Of a stretch of DNA of 64,000 nt, positions 44,508 to 56,753 are shown piece by piece. The stretch is taken from the NCBI GenBank assembly GCA_947683425.1, contig CANTUQ010000043.1:7759501-7823500 (forward strand). The letters are read 5' to 3'. Position 1 is the first letter of the stretch, and each line of letters opens with the position of its first letter. A program made the position numbers and the translations under genes. The stretch is from Excoecaria cochinchinensis. Its lineage: Eukaryota > Streptophyta > Magnoliopsida > Malpighiales > Euphorbiaceae. A model generated the notes under the pieces. The model had not been told where the DNA came from, searched no databases, and worked only from the letters and a program-made list of their open reading frames with translations.

Positions 44508-45833
44508 TTGGTTTTGTCTTCTATCGCGAGCGAGACAAAAGGCTCCTTAACATTGGTTTTATCTTCTGTCGTAGGCATGCATATGTTCATGAGTGCAATA
44601 GAGACGTGGAGTAGGTTCTGTCGCAAGCGCGACAGAAGCTATCATCCAATTCTATCGCAAGCACAACAAGGTTCGCGAGCGAGACACTTATAAGTGTTTT
44701 AAATAAATTCTTATTTGATTTAGATTGATCAATTTATGAGTTTATATGTAAAGTGAGCATGTGTATGATAATAATTGTTGTTTTATACATATGAATACCA
44801 TTATATATAATTGTTAAAGTGAATTAATTGTGTGATGAACATTAATACTATTAATGCTTATAAGAAGTGATAATATAAATAAACCGGATTAATAATATAG
44901 CCTGCGAGTCAAGTAGTAGATAAATAGGCATGCCTATAGGGTCTAAGTGTTGCAGCCAAATGCGTCCGATTCCTCTGAAATCATCAATGCGATTTGAATC
45001 CTTATTAGATTCCCTAATACGAATTTATTGATATTATTAATCTTTCGGTACCTTCGAGTGCTAATACGAATGTGTGGTATCTACAGATACTAATATGTTT
45101 ACTGTACCTTAGGGTACTGATACGATACCCGTTATCCACATCTTTGAGTTAGAGGCAAGGCTAAAAATGAATATGTTAATTAATTGAGTGACATAACCTT
45201 GAGTATGACTATAATGAGCATGCGAAAACGATGTGATGGTGTAACCAAAATGTGACTGTCATGTTACGATATGTACATTAAATAGTTATATTTATATATG
45301 AGTATGTTGAATTTGGAATATGAAATCTATAAGACTTGTTATCGTTGCAATGAATTATCTATACATATATGTGCATATACTTTGTTGTTGTATTATTTTC
45401 CCTACTATGCATTAATGCTTAGCATGGGTTTTCTAATCCGTGCAGGTTCGGACGCGAAGTGATTTTAAAGGACAGATTCACATTGCCAATGGTCAACTTT
45501 AGGAGTGCTTATAGTGTAGGTTTTGGGATTTTTGGGCAAGGAGTTATGTGTATGTTGATTTAGTCTTCTAAGAAGCATAATATATGTAATGAGTGGAATG
45601 ACTAAGTTTTGTAATATTAAGCTTATAATGTATGTGTATATGTAGGTATAAGTATGTTCAAGCATGTGATAGTGTAAGATATCCACAGCATGTGAATGTA
45701 TGTGAAACGAAATTTATTTGTACAGGTTTCGATATGTATGTGTTTAAAGATCTTTGTGCTTGTGATTGCCATATGACAACCATTCTCGACTGCTTTAGCT
45801 GAGCTAATTGTGCGGTCAGGAGTGGGCATTATA
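44508..45833 (+). mobile_element. Chromovirus F, second copy: 5'-truncated LTR
   Basis: Matches F LTR positions from about 22053 to 37036 without element B. It begins abruptly after 17-19 bases of G LTR and ends GGGCATTATA at 45833, followed by a primer-binding site. Divergence from the first copy is a few percent by eye. Confidence 0.85.
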
Positions 45834-45838
45834 AGTTG

Positions 45839-45859
45839 TGGTATCGGAGTCTAGGTTTA
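45839..45859 (+). other. Primer-binding site of F, second copy
   Basis: TGGTATCGGAGTCTAGGTTT, one base different from the first copy (cAGag to cGGag). Confidence 0.8.
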
Positions 45860-45942
45860 GCCTTTTCTAGGAATTGGGTGGACTAGGATGTGTATAGTTG
45901 TGTTGACTTAATGCGGACATCCTTGTTTATTATATCAGATTG

Positions 45943-46008
45943 ATGGATCCTTCTCATAACTCTAGAGAAGAAACGGCAGAAAGTGTTAACCCTTGAGAAG
46001 TGGAAGTG
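45943..46008 (+). pseudogene. F gag, first codons, second copy
   Basis: ATG at 45943 starts the gag frame with one internal TGA. It is split at 46008 by the G solo LTR with TSD AAGTG, and the frame continues at 48205 (GSGQSRPVSF...). Comparison with 37146-37211 shows both copies share the G insertion site. Confidence 0.75.
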
Positions 46009-48204
46009 TGTAACACCCCCTTCCCATATGTAGGAGAACCCATCCAAAAGGGAGTGAGAACCCGAACGAGAAGGGGTGTCAGCATGCAAAATGGTACAAA
46101 ACATTCATTCACATAATATAAACATACATATAAAAAGTGGAAATTAAAACTTTAAATCAAATTGAACATTCATTGATGAAATAACAATAGTCAATACATA
46201 ACTGTTCTGATACCAACATAATTACAACTTTTAGAGGTACATAGCAGAAGCTTAACAAATCCTAAATATAAGAGAGATCACTATTACAAAATAATGATAA
46301 TACAAAAAGAATCTAAGTCCTATCAACAATCCCACTGTGTTAGCTTGACTGGCAGCGACTCTCCCAAAAGCTATACACCTTCCACACTTGTATGGGTGAA
46401 ACACCATGCTAAGCGACAACGCTTAGTGGGGAAGCAAACAACAATAGTATGTACAGCCATTCACAATGGTCGTTAAGGCAAATCACATACATAATGGCAT
46501 ATGCTGAATATCATAAGATATAATCATAAATGAATCACATTCATAACCATTCAAAGGTTCATAATCATATTCGTATGCCAACATATTTATATGATCATAA
46601 ATAGAGTCATTCATATTCACAAACTTATAATCATAGTCATTCGGATTCACATTCTCATAAGCATAACAGAACAAATCATAACACCTGCTGATTCACAGTA
46701 GTGAATAACAAGTGAACGTATGGCGGTACCTTACGTGTATGAATCGAACGCATGGCGGTACCTTACGGGTATGAATCGAAAAATAATATCACATTTTCTC
46801 TTTTCAAAACATTTTACAAAGGGGATCTTAAACAACATTCGTACACATTGAAGTTCGTGAGGAACTAAACGGGGACCTGATCAGGGTCCAGAACAGTACA
46901 GAGGGTTGTAGCTAAAGGACTCTTTTAGGCATGCCTAACTATCCACTAGACTGAATCTTGAAGGTCATGTATAATACAAATCATGCTCAAAGCTTAACAT
47001 ATAATTTATCATGAAGAATTCATAATAGTGCACATATATAAGCATAATTATTCTCATTCAGTAATGAAGAAATGATACAAAAGCCATTTTAGAAGAAAGG
47101 GACAAAATTGGAAAAACAAGGCAAAGATGGGACACTGTCGCGATCGCGACCAGTGCCGCGCTCGCGACAGTGGCCAGATGCCCTGCACGAGGGAAGGGGT
47201 GAAGGGGCATGCGAGTCATGAGATAACCTTCACGACTCGTGAATAACGTTCACTCACGACTCGTGAACGCAGTTAATGTGTCGTGAACTCTCAGTCTTCC
47301 CCGCCAACGTGTGATCTGCTGCACCACTCACGTACGCCGAAGCATCACGAGTCATGCTACCCAATCACGAGTCGAACGCCTCACAAATTAATAGAGCAAA
47401 AACTGGAATTCACCATTCTGTCGCGCTCGCGACAGCATTGCGATTTCCATTTTTCTAGCAAAACGCAGGAAAGCCAAATTTCCAACAACAAAACCATTTT
47501 GACCCAAAATCACACCAAACCTCATCTTACCTTCAAATAAGCGTTCCACCATAACATATAACATAAAACGCAACTTAATTAAATAATCAACACAATTAAA
47601 ATCATGCATTAACAAAAATCAAACTTCTCAAGAACACAAACCTAGAATTTTACAGCAAACATTCATCACACTTCAAATTTTGCTCAATACTCCAAAATTC
47701 ATGCATCATAACCCAAATCAATTGAATACCCATAACATTAACACTATAAGATCAAGGGAATGATCAATTTCAACCACCACACTTGAATCCAAGTTAGGAC
47801 ACCCAAGTGAAGAGAAAAGAGGAAGAAGGAGATGAAGAGAGGAAGAGGAAACGGGAAAGAGACAGCAATTTGTTGTTCTCATTTCTCTCTCCTTCTCTTT
47901 ATTACCTCTTTCCTAATTCCTAGCCACGTGTCACTCTTTGGTTGGTGGAACTTGACCACGCACACCGAACAAACACACATGCTACTACACACACAAGACT
48001 CACCCACATAAATCACACACTACAACCATATACACATGCACACACTAACACAACTCAATGCACATACACCCTACTAACATAAATGCAACCACACTATATT
48101 ACAGCCCATAAAACATGTATTTTGCCTAAAATACCCTTAACACATTGCACACATACACATGGCAAACATGGCTCAAACTACTAGGGGGAGAATAGGGTGT
48201 TACA
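46009..48204 (-). mobile_element. Solo LTR of element G (2196 bp)
   Basis: Starts TGTAACACCCCC and ends GGGTGTTACA, flanked by AAGTG at 46004-46008 and 48205-48209, with no internal region. Such solo LTRs form by recombination between the two LTRs of one element. It is a counterpart of 37212-39767 with an internal deletion of about 330 bases near 47750. Confidence 0.93.
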
Positions 48205-49579
48205 AAGTGTCTGGGTCTGGTCAATCGAGGCCAGTCAGTTTTGGTCATGAGGTTCCAATGGTTCTTGTGGAGGCCTTGCTCAAAATGTTTCAGGACATGG
48301 CAAGGGTGTTAGATCGAATAACAACATCGAATGCTCCTTTGGAATCGATGAGAATGCATGGGGCAGAAGAGTTTCATGGAACTAGATTAGATGAATCTAA
48401 ATAGGCGAAATACTAGATTGAAAAGGTTCAGAGGGTGCTCGGGGAGATAAGGTGTCCTTCTGATCAACAAGTGGAATGCATGGTGTCGTTGCTTCAAGGT
48501 GCTGCGTATGACTGGTGGAAACTAGTCCTAAGGCATCCAATGCTTCCGAACTCGATTACATGGGAATTCTTCGAAAGGGAATTCCGTAACAAATATGTGA
48601 CCAAGGCGTATAGAGAGGCAAATTGGAAGCAATTATTGAATTTGAGGCAGAGTGCCATGTTAGTGGCCGAGTATGAGAAAGAGTTCTGCAGACTAAGTAA
48701 GTATGCACCGCCTGGTATATTAACTGAAAAGTTCAGATGTCAGCAGTTCAAAGAGGGATTAATTAAGCAGATTAAGGCATTATTGATCTCAATGACCATG
48801 GAGCAAAATATGAACTATTATCGAATAGTACAAGATGCTATGAGAGCAGAGCAGTCATTAGAGATCCAGAAGGAAAGAATGCAAAAGAGAAATCCGAACC
48901 GAGGTGGATCTCATTCAGGCAGGAGATCTAGAGATTTCCAAGTGACACCACCAGCTGAATCTGTCATTAGTCCAGCAAATAGAGGAAGGAAATAAGGGTC
49001 ATCCTTTACATCTTGTACTGGCAGAGGTACATCTGGTGCCATAAGTGAGGTGCCTGAATGCTCACATTATGGTAACCAACATAGAGGAGAATGTTGGAAA
49101 GTGATTGGTGCCTATTTTAGATGAGGGAGCACTGAGCATTACCTAGCCAATTGTCCAAAGGCCTATGAGGTGGTTGAAAATTAGCAAGATACTAGTTGAG
49201 GTGGTTCTAATTTGCCTCCTGCTAATAAAGGTAGAGGACGAGGTCATGACAGAGGAAGTCAGTATAGAGGTGAAACTGAATCAGAATCAGTGGGTAGACC
49301 TTCAATGGCACCGGCCCGAGCTTATGCAATGAAGGCTCGAGAGAAGCAGGATGCGCTAGAGGTCATTGCAGGTACATTTCTACTTTATGATACATAAATG
49401 TTTGCATTGATTGACCCTGGGTGTACGCATCACATTCCTATGTGTGTTCTAAGAGAATATGTGGTGAGATGTTTGTTGCTGATTGCTTGAATTATGATAT
49501 GTGTGTAACTAGTCCTCTGGGTAGTAGTGTGCATGTGAAGAAAGTGTATTGGGATTGTCCGTTAGTGGTTCAAGGTCAT
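48205..49579 (+). pseudogene. F gag (main part), zinc knuckles and start of protease
   Basis: Continues the gag frame from 46008. The capsid domain is visible at 48300-48900 (EEFHGTRLDESK, YDWWKLVLRHP, EFFEREFRNKYV, VAEYEKEFCRLSKYAPPG). Stops at about 48400 and 48412 and at 48993 break it. Zinc knuckles near 49050-49150 are damaged: CSHYGNQHRGEC has Tyr for Cys, and YFR*GSTEHYLANC has a stop. The protease motif IDPG is at about 49408, where a small insertion shifts the frame before SYVCSKRICGE. It is interrupted at 49579 by solo LTR T1. Many stops fit C-to-T change of CAG, CGA and TGG codons. Confidence 0.85.
49575..49579. repeat. Target-site duplication of solo LTR T1 (GTCAT), left copy
   Basis: GTCAT at 49575-49579 and 52208-52212. 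Removing T1 and one copy joins VVQG... to ...INLIELPF, the normal protease order seen in G. Confidence 0.93.
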
Positions 49580-50785
49580 TATGATGCGTGCCGAACCCCG
49601 AGAGGCCCCGAAGACCCGCCTTTTAGTGCTTTCAGGAGAGGTTCATGGAAACTTGCTAAAGATTACAAGGGCGTCTATTTTGGGCAACAAGGAGGTTTCT
49701 TGGTGTCGCCACCCAATAAAACATTGGGAAAGGTCGTCTAGCCTCAATGAGCCTAAGACAATGCATATGCATCCATTTTGAGCAAGCTAGAGATATTTTG
49801 GAGACCCCACCCCAATAGAACATTGGGATGGTCCTCTAACCTCGTGGAGCCTAGGTCTATGCAAATTGGGCCTATTTTGGCAACAAGAGATATTTTGGAG
49901 CCCCCACCCCAATGAGACATTGAGATGGTCCTCCAACCTCGTTGAGCCTAAGACTAGAGATGGTTCGAGACTTTCCATTTATTCATACCTTGGTTAAAGT
50001 TACAATTGAGTTTTGAATTTAAGATTTCATCCCTTTCCTCATTCATTTTAATGCAGGAATTAGAGCGCATATCAATCACATAATAAACCGATAAATAAAA
50101 ACAAGATAAAAAAAAAGGTAAATAAAAATATAATAAATTATAATAAAACTAGGGGCGGAATACAACCCCCCAATGTAAATGAAATGTAAATCATATATAA
50201 AACGAGATATTTATTAAGGATGAGGACATTGGTCCTTGCATTCATGTTTAGAAAGAGAGATTTTAAAGTGACAATTTTATTTGGATGAAAAATGAGGACA
50301 TTTGTCCTGGCATTCATGTTTAGAAAGAGAGATTTTAAAGTGACAGTTTTATTTGGATGAAAAATGAGGACATTAGTCCTATTTTATTAGAAAAACCCAA
50401 TTTATTTATAAAAATATTTTTGTGTGATTTTTAATTAAGCGTGCATAAAAAAAATAATTTTATTAATAATTATATGACAAATAAATTGAAAATACAAATA
50501 AAGAAAAAATAATAAATACAATAAAAAGATAAGTCCTCGAATCTCCTCCTTCGATTGCATGGATGCTCAAACATGACAAAAATAAGTATTAAAGCAAAAA
50601 AAATATAAATAAATTGATGTTAGTAATTAAATCAAAAAATCAATTAAATATATAAAATAATAAATAACAAATTGAAATAGATAAAATATGTATTATGGAT
50701 GACAAATAAATTAACTAACATGATAAAACAAATAAATTAGCATATTAACAAATGAAAACAAATAAAAACACAAATTATGATGATG

Positions 50786-50852
<67 letters not shown>

Positions 50853-50943
50853 TAATAATAATGATGATGATGATGACAATAATAATATAATAATGATAAT
50901 AGGAATAATGAAACAATAATAATAGTGATAATGAAAAACTATG

Positions 50944-51005
<62 letters not shown>
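50786..51005. repeat. (AAT)n and (GAT)n microsatellites in T1
   Basis: AAT runs at about 50786-50850 and 50946-51005, with GATGATGATGATGAC between. They match in composition the TTA/TCA microsatellites of the B LTR read from the other strand. Confidence 0.95.
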
Positions 51006-51006
<1 letters not shown>

Positions 51007-51849
51007 GGAAGAATAAATAATTAAATGAAATAAAGTAAAAAGAATATTAAAAATGTTAAATTTTTATCTACAATCACATAAAATAAATAAACAAACGATA
51101 AGTTAAAAGATCTACATGATTACTAATTAAATATGAACAAAAATAAATAAAAGAAAAATAAAATTAAGAAATCGAGCGTCGTATGTTTACCCTCAGATTT
51201 CGGATTCGATGAAGACAAAAAATGATTGATTTTCCTTATTTTGATTTACAAAGTAGAAATAAAAAAAATAATAAAAATTGAAATTTCTTCCAAAAGAAAG
51301 TTGCTTAAAAATAATAGAAGAAAAGAAATTAATTTTCAAGAACAAAGAATTGATTTCTTTGTTTCAAGTATGATTATTGATTAAAATAAAAAAAATGGAA
51401 GAAAAGAAATTTAATTCCAGAGAACAAAAAATTAATTTTTTTATTTCGATAAATTATAAGTGATAATAAAAAAATGAATCTCAAGAATGAAGAATGATTT
51501 TCTTTGTCTCAAGAAAAATTCTTGATTAAAAATTAAATTTTTAACCTTAAGAATTTTTATTTGGAGAAGAAAAATAAAAAAATATAGAGAGAATTCTTGG
51601 AGAAGAAGAAGAAAAGAAAAATGAAGATTTTTTATCAAAAGAGAATTCCCCCCTTTCTTCTTTCTAAATTTTTCTATTTAAATGAGTAAAAATGGAAAAA
51701 ATCATTAATTAAGGAAGAAAATAGGAGTTTTATCAAATTCCCCTTAATTTGGGTGCAAAAAAGGAAATTATCATTAAAAATCTCCAAAAAAAGGTGAAAA
51801 AGTCAAAGAAAATCAAGAAAAACGGAAAAAATGGGCGAAAAACGTGTTT

Positions 51850-51990
51850 GTGGCAGACCAGCGGCTACTGACGCGCGTCAGTGCGCGCGACCGGCCTCGA
51901 GTGCGCACGCTCGCCCAGCGCGCACTGCGCAGGGAGCGACGCCTCGCGCAGGCACCCCCGCAACGCTTGCCGACGCGGCCGATTTTTTTT
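51850..51990. repeat. GC-rich island in T1
   Basis: A compact island of CGCGCGAC, CTCGCCCAGCGCGC and similar words with short inverted repeats (ACGCGCGTCAGTGCGCGCGA), in a strongly AT-rich LTR. Corresponds to 18590-18800 of the A LTR. Confidence 0.8.
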
Positions 51991-52207
51991 TTTTTTGAAT
52001 GTTTTAAATCTAACTAAAAACACAATAATTTTCAAACCCCATTTTTCAAATTTAATTTTTAATACATTTTTTTTTATTTTTTATTTTTTATTCTAAAATG
52101 CAAATTTATCAAGGAAATCATCACTTTTAATCTTTTTGCCTGTGAATAGGCATCTAATCATCATTGGGTAACTCTGATCTAGGCTGACTCAGGATCCGGT
52201 GTCCATA

Positions 52208-53522
52208 GTCATGTATTTTCTATAAACCTAATTGAATTGCCGTTTGATGAGTTTGATTTAATATTGGATATGGATTGGTTGAGTAAGCATCAAGCTATAG
52301 TTGATTGTGGGGAAAAGATAGTTGTGCTCAGTAGTAATGAAGGGTATAAGGTGACTATGAGGGGTGTATGCTCTAATCCCTTAATTAATGTGTTATCTGC
52401 TATGCAAGCTTACCGATGTTTGAGGAAAGGGTGTGAGGCTTTCTTAACCTTTGTGTTGAATTCCAAAAGAGAGCAAGTGAGAATTTAGGATATACCCGTA
52501 GTGAGGGAATTTCCTAATGTGTTCCCAAAAGAGTTGTCTGGTGTACCGCCAGTGAGGGAAGTGGAATTGTCTATCGACATTGTGCCTGGAACAGTACCTG
52601 TGTCTAAGGCACCCTATTGAATGGCTCCTACTGGGTTGAAAGAATTAAAGACTCAGTTGCAGGAATTGTTAGATGGTTTTATAAGGCCTAGTGTGTCTCC
52701 TTGGGGAGTGCCAGTACTATTTTTAAAGAAGAAGGACAGAACGATGAGAATGTGCATTGATTATAGACAGTTGAACAAGGTGAAAGTGAAGAATTGGTAT
52801 CCTTTACCAAGAATTGAGGATCTGTTTGATCAATTAAGAGGGGCAGGTGTATTTTCCAAGATAATTTAAGGTCTGGGTATTATTAGTTGCAGGTGAAAAA
52901 GGAGGATATTCCTAAGACAGAATTTAGGACTCGTTATGGACATTATGAATTCTTAGTAATGCCATTCGGGTTAACTAATGCACCTGCTGCATTCATGGAT
53001 TTGATGAACTGAGTGTTCAGGCTGTATCTGGACCAATTTGTAGTAGTGTTCATTGATGATATTCTGGTCTATTCCAAGAATGAGAAAGAGCATGAGCAAC
53101 ATCTGAGAATTGTGCTTCAAACCTTTAGGGAACATTAGTTGTATGCTAAGCTTAGCAAGTGTTAATTCTGGTTAAAGGAAGTGTCTTTTCTAGGGCATGT
53201 TGTGTCTTCTGAGGGAATAAAGGTAGATCCAGCCAAAATTGAAGTGAATGTGAATTGGAATCCACCCAGGAATGTGCCTGAGATTCGAAGTTTTCTGGGG
53301 TTAGCTGGATATTATAGGCGGTTTGTGCAAGGGTTTTCGGTGATTGCTTCACCATTGATCAGATTGCTTCGTAAGGGAGTTAAGTTAAAATGGTCAGATA
53401 GATGTTAGTCAAGTTTTGAACAGTTGAAGAGAATGGTGGTGGAGGCACCAATTTTAACTCAACCTATTTCTGGTAAGAAGTATGTTTTGTACAGTGATGG
53501 TTCTGAAATAGGATTGGGTTGC
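52208..53522 (+). pseudogene. F protease end and reverse transcriptase
   Basis: Frame restarts after T1 with NLIELPFDEFDLILDMDWLS (protease C-terminal part), the protease-RT linker, then reverse transcriptase: SPWGVPVLFLKKKDRTMRMC, LPRIEDLFDQL, FGLTNAPAAFMDLMN, active site FIDDILVYS near 53050-53080, and FLGLAGYYRRF near 53295. At least eight in-frame stops (for example near 52485, 52618, 52867 and 53010) make it inactive. The RNase H start (YSDGSEIGLGC) is cut at 53522 by solo LTR T2. Confidence 0.87.
53518..53522. repeat. Target-site duplication of solo LTR T2 (GTTGC), left copy
   Basis: GTTGC at 53518-53522 and 55944-55948. Removal restores the RNase H reading GLGC-VLM. Confidence 0.93.
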
Positions 53523-54359
53523 TGTGATGCACGCCAAACCTAGCAAAGGCCCTCTCTGAACCCTCCTTTAGGGCTCGAGGGATTGGTTCGTGTCTTTTTG
53601 ATCTTGGGCATCATGAGTCATTTTGGATGCCTCCTTCCCAATAGAACATTGGAAAGCATCATCTAACCTCACGACGCCTTTAGGCACCTTTGAGTTATTT
53701 TGGAGTCGCCACCCAATTTACAAAAAATTTGGAAAGGTCTTTAACCTCTATTGTTCTAAACCAGAGATGGTGTTCGGAGCTTCACTCTTATTAATGACTT
53801 AAGTTAAGTTTATAAATGAGTTTTTAAGAAATTAAAATTTCATCTCTCATCTCTCTTCTCACATGATTATGCATTGAATTTAAAGCGTATAACAACCACA
53901 TTGGAAAGCATTAAATAAAGCGATAAAGAAATAAATAAATTACATGTAAAAAATGGGATAGAACAATCCCCCAAAATAATAAAACACAAAAGAATAAATT
54001 TGCCCCAAAATTAATTACAAGGGCCCGAATGAATGAATAAGTAAAAAAACACTTCACAAAAAGGAATGAAATATATCATACATAAATCGGGTCATTTATT
54101 GGATTTTAGGAACATTGGTTCCTTTTTTGTTAACTTAAAAAAATAGAGAACTATTTTTAGGTATTAATTGAGAAAACGGGGATGAGTGATCCCATTTTGT
54201 GAAAATTAGTTCTCCATTTTGAAAGTGAGATTTTATTGGTCAAAAATAGGACATTGGTCCATTTTATTAAGAAAAATTCTAAGTTATTAATTATTATAAA
54301 AACATGATTTTCTATAATGTGGATGAATCTAAAATATATTTTTACATACAACACATAAA

Positions 54360-54437
<78 letters not shown>
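54360..54437. repeat. (AAT)n microsatellite in T2
   Basis: About 26 uninterrupted AAT units. Open frames made of isoleucine or asparagine runs here are artefacts. Confidence 0.97.
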
Positions 54438-54439
<2 letters not shown>

Positions 54440-54825
54440 GAAACATATCAATTAAAATGCAAACCCTCAATTTGATGGTCTTTAATTCTCGAATCCTCCA
54501 ACCCGTGCGCAAACATGACTCATATAGATAAACAATTTTGAGGCAACAAAACAAAAATAAAATGAATGTTAGTAAAGTAAATTTAATAATTAATGCAATA
54601 TGAACAAATAAATTAGTTGAATAAATTCATTGATTAAAACGATTAACAAATCAATCAAATAATAATTAATTAAACTAATCAGATATAAACAATTAATTAA
54701 ATATAAAACATTTGCATTAATAAGAGATAAATTGAATAAACAGAACGAAGAATGCATGCAAAAATACAACGAAACAAAGGGAAGGGAACAAATGAAGAAG
54801 AATCGAAGAAGGGGTGAAGCCAGGA

Positions 54826-54920
54826 GTGCACGACTCGTGCAGAAGTGCACAAGCTGTGCAAAGACTTCACAGATAAACAAGGGGGAAATGGGAGCACGAC
54901 ACGTGAATCTGGGACTCGAC
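54826..54920. repeat. Palindrome group in T2
   Basis: TGCACGACTCGTGCA, TGCACAAGCTGTGCA and GCACGACACGTG occur within 95 bases. The first shares the CACGACTCGTG core with the G LTR; the second is close to the GCACAGCTGTGC core of the J LTR. Confidence 0.85.
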
Positions 54921-55664
54921 TCGGACAGAAAATCATGACTCAAACGAAACAAAGCCACGATCAGACAAACATGAAAATAGGGACGAACATAGTATCTTTA
55001 ACAGATTGAATAAAAATGGCATTATTCCATCAAAACATGCATAAAAGAACAACAAACATGCCGATTAACCATAATAAACATTTTAGGCTCGTGTTTGATA
55101 ATAAACAGCAACAAACATGCGATATACAGATCAATAAAATCAAATAATAAATATATACAGAGTATGTACAATGAAGAGAACTAACATGTAAAGCCAAACG
55201 AAAAAAGAAATAAAAGAAGAAAGAAAGGAAAGAGAGAGATGTTTATTCTAGTGTTTACCCTCAGATATGATCTTTGATCTACAGATGAAGAAGTTCTGGT
55301 TTCCTCCTTGCTTCTCTTGAAAAGGATAAAACAGTGAGTGATAAAAACTTTAAGATGAAGGTCACGTTAAGAAAATAAATACGACTGAATCTTGAACGTC
55401 ATGAATTAATTTCTTGGATTTAAGAAGCAATTTCATAATGTTTTGAGAATACAAATCACTTTCTTGCTCTCAAAGCTTTCTTTTCTCTGTGTGTTTCTTT
55501 TCTTTTGAGTTCGGCCTCCTCTTCCAAAATCCTCCTCCTCAGTTTCTTAACTTTTTCTTTTTATATCTCAGAGAAGGTTAGGTTGTTTCTCACCAAATCC
55601 AGCCATATTCCATGCTTTTCCCACCAAATCCCCCGAAATAACGAAACCAAGACGCTGGGGGTGC

Positions 55665-55760
55665 TGGGGGCAGTGGAGCGCGTGAGGCAGGTGAGACCTA
55701 CCTCACGCTATCCCTCACCACATGAGAGCTACATCTCACGTTAGGGAGATGGGCCTCACC
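55665..55760. repeat. GTGAGG/CCTCAC palindromes in T2
   Basis: GCGTGAGGCAGGTGAGACCT followed by ACCTCACGC forms an almost perfect inverted repeat, and further CCTCACC, CTCACG and GTGAGG words follow to 55760. Confidence 0.8.
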
Positions 55761-55943
55761 ACATAGGCCCCCAAGAACTCTCACTTCCCCTATTTCTCAA
55801 ACCTTTTTTTCTAAAATAAAAAAAAATGAAAAACATATTTTTCGAGGAAACAATCACTTCTATCTGTCTTTTGCCTATGAACAGGTATCATTTTCATCGC
55901 TGGGTAACTTCGATCTAAACTGTCTCAGTACCCGGTATCTACA

Positions 55944-56092
55944 GTTGCGTATTGATGTAAGATGGAAAGGTTGTGGCTTATACTTCAAGGCAATTGAAGT
56001 CACATGAGCAGAATTACCTGACTCATGACTTGGAGTTAGCTGCAGTGGTGTTTGCCTTAATGATTTGGTGACACTACTTGTATGGTGAGAAT
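55944..56092 (+). pseudogene. F RNase H fragment, joined to LTR
   Basis: Continues RNase H after T2 (DGKVVAYTSRQLKSHEQNYL, LELAAVVFALMIW, HYLYGE), then switches at about 56088-56092 into F LTR sequence. The rest of RNase H, integrase, any chromodomain, the 3' UTR and the first part of the 3' LTR are missing. Confidence 0.85.
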
Positions 56093-56753
56093 ATGTTAAT
56101 TAATTGAGTGATATATCCTTGAGTATGAATATAATGAGCATGTGAAAACAATGTGATGGTGTAACATAAATGTGACTGTCATGTTACGATATGTACATTG
56201 AATAGTTATATTTATATATGCATATGTTGAGTTTGGAATATGAAATCTATAAGACTTGTTGTCGTTGCAATGAATTATCTATAGATATATGCGCATATAC
56301 TTTGTTATTGTATTGTTTTCCCCACTAAATGTTATCACTTAGCACAGGTTTTCTAATCCGTATAGGTTCGGACGCGAAGTGATTTCGAAGGACGGATCCG
56401 CACTGCCAACGGTCAACACTAGGAGTGCCTATAGTGTAGGTTTTGGGATTTTTGGGCAAGGAGTTATGTATATGTTTATTTAGTCTTTTGACAAGCATAA
56501 TATATGTAATGAGTGGAATGACTAAGTTTTGTAATATTAAGCTTATGACGTATGTGAATATGAAGGTATAAGTATGTTCAAGCATGTGATAGTGTAAGAT
56601 ATCCACTGCATGTGAATGTATGTGAAATGAAATTTATTTGTACTGGTTTCAATATGTATGTGTTTAAAGATCTTTGTGCTTGTGATTGCCGTGTAACGAC
56701 CATTCTCGACTGCTTTAGCTGAGCTAATTGTAGGATCAGGAGTGGGCATTACA
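56088..56753 (+). mobile_element. Chromovirus F 3' LTR, 5'-truncated
   Basis: Matches the last ~665 bases of the F LTR (for example 45170-45833), ending GGGCATTACA. It is followed by gag-like sequence of element H with no primer-binding site, so it is a 3' LTR end next to its target. The deletion breakpoint at its left joins it to RNase H. Confidence 0.85.

Larger units (their letters stand above)
49580..52207 (-). mobile_element. Tat/Ogre-type solo LTR T1 (2628 bp, reverse orientation)
   Basis: On the minus strand it starts TATGGACACCGG (family TGTAGACACCGG) and ends GGCACGCATCATA, with GTCAT on both sides and no internal region. It is closest to the A LTR: same opening (ggttacccaatgatga), a GC island (51850-51990), and the U5 array (49640-49960). 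It has AAT microsatellites. Both ends carry transitions, so the insertion is old. Confidence 0.93.
53523..55943 (-). mobile_element. Tat/Ogre-type solo LTR T2 (2421 bp, reverse orientation)
   Basis: On the minus strand it starts TGTAGATACCGGG and ends GGCGTGCATCACA, flanked by GTTGC, with no internal sequence. It shares the family opening and the U5 phrases but its middle differs from A, B and T1. It contains an AAT microsatellite (54360-54437) and palindrome groups at 54826-54920 and 55665-55750. TGGCGACTCC occurs 179 bases before its end (53702-53711, reversed). Confidence 0.93.

Noticed and set aside
56088..56753. F-type LTR as the 5' LTR of element H
   Set aside because: No tRNA-Met primer-binding site follows its end, unlike the F copies at 37042 and 45839; gag-like H sequence starts almost at once.
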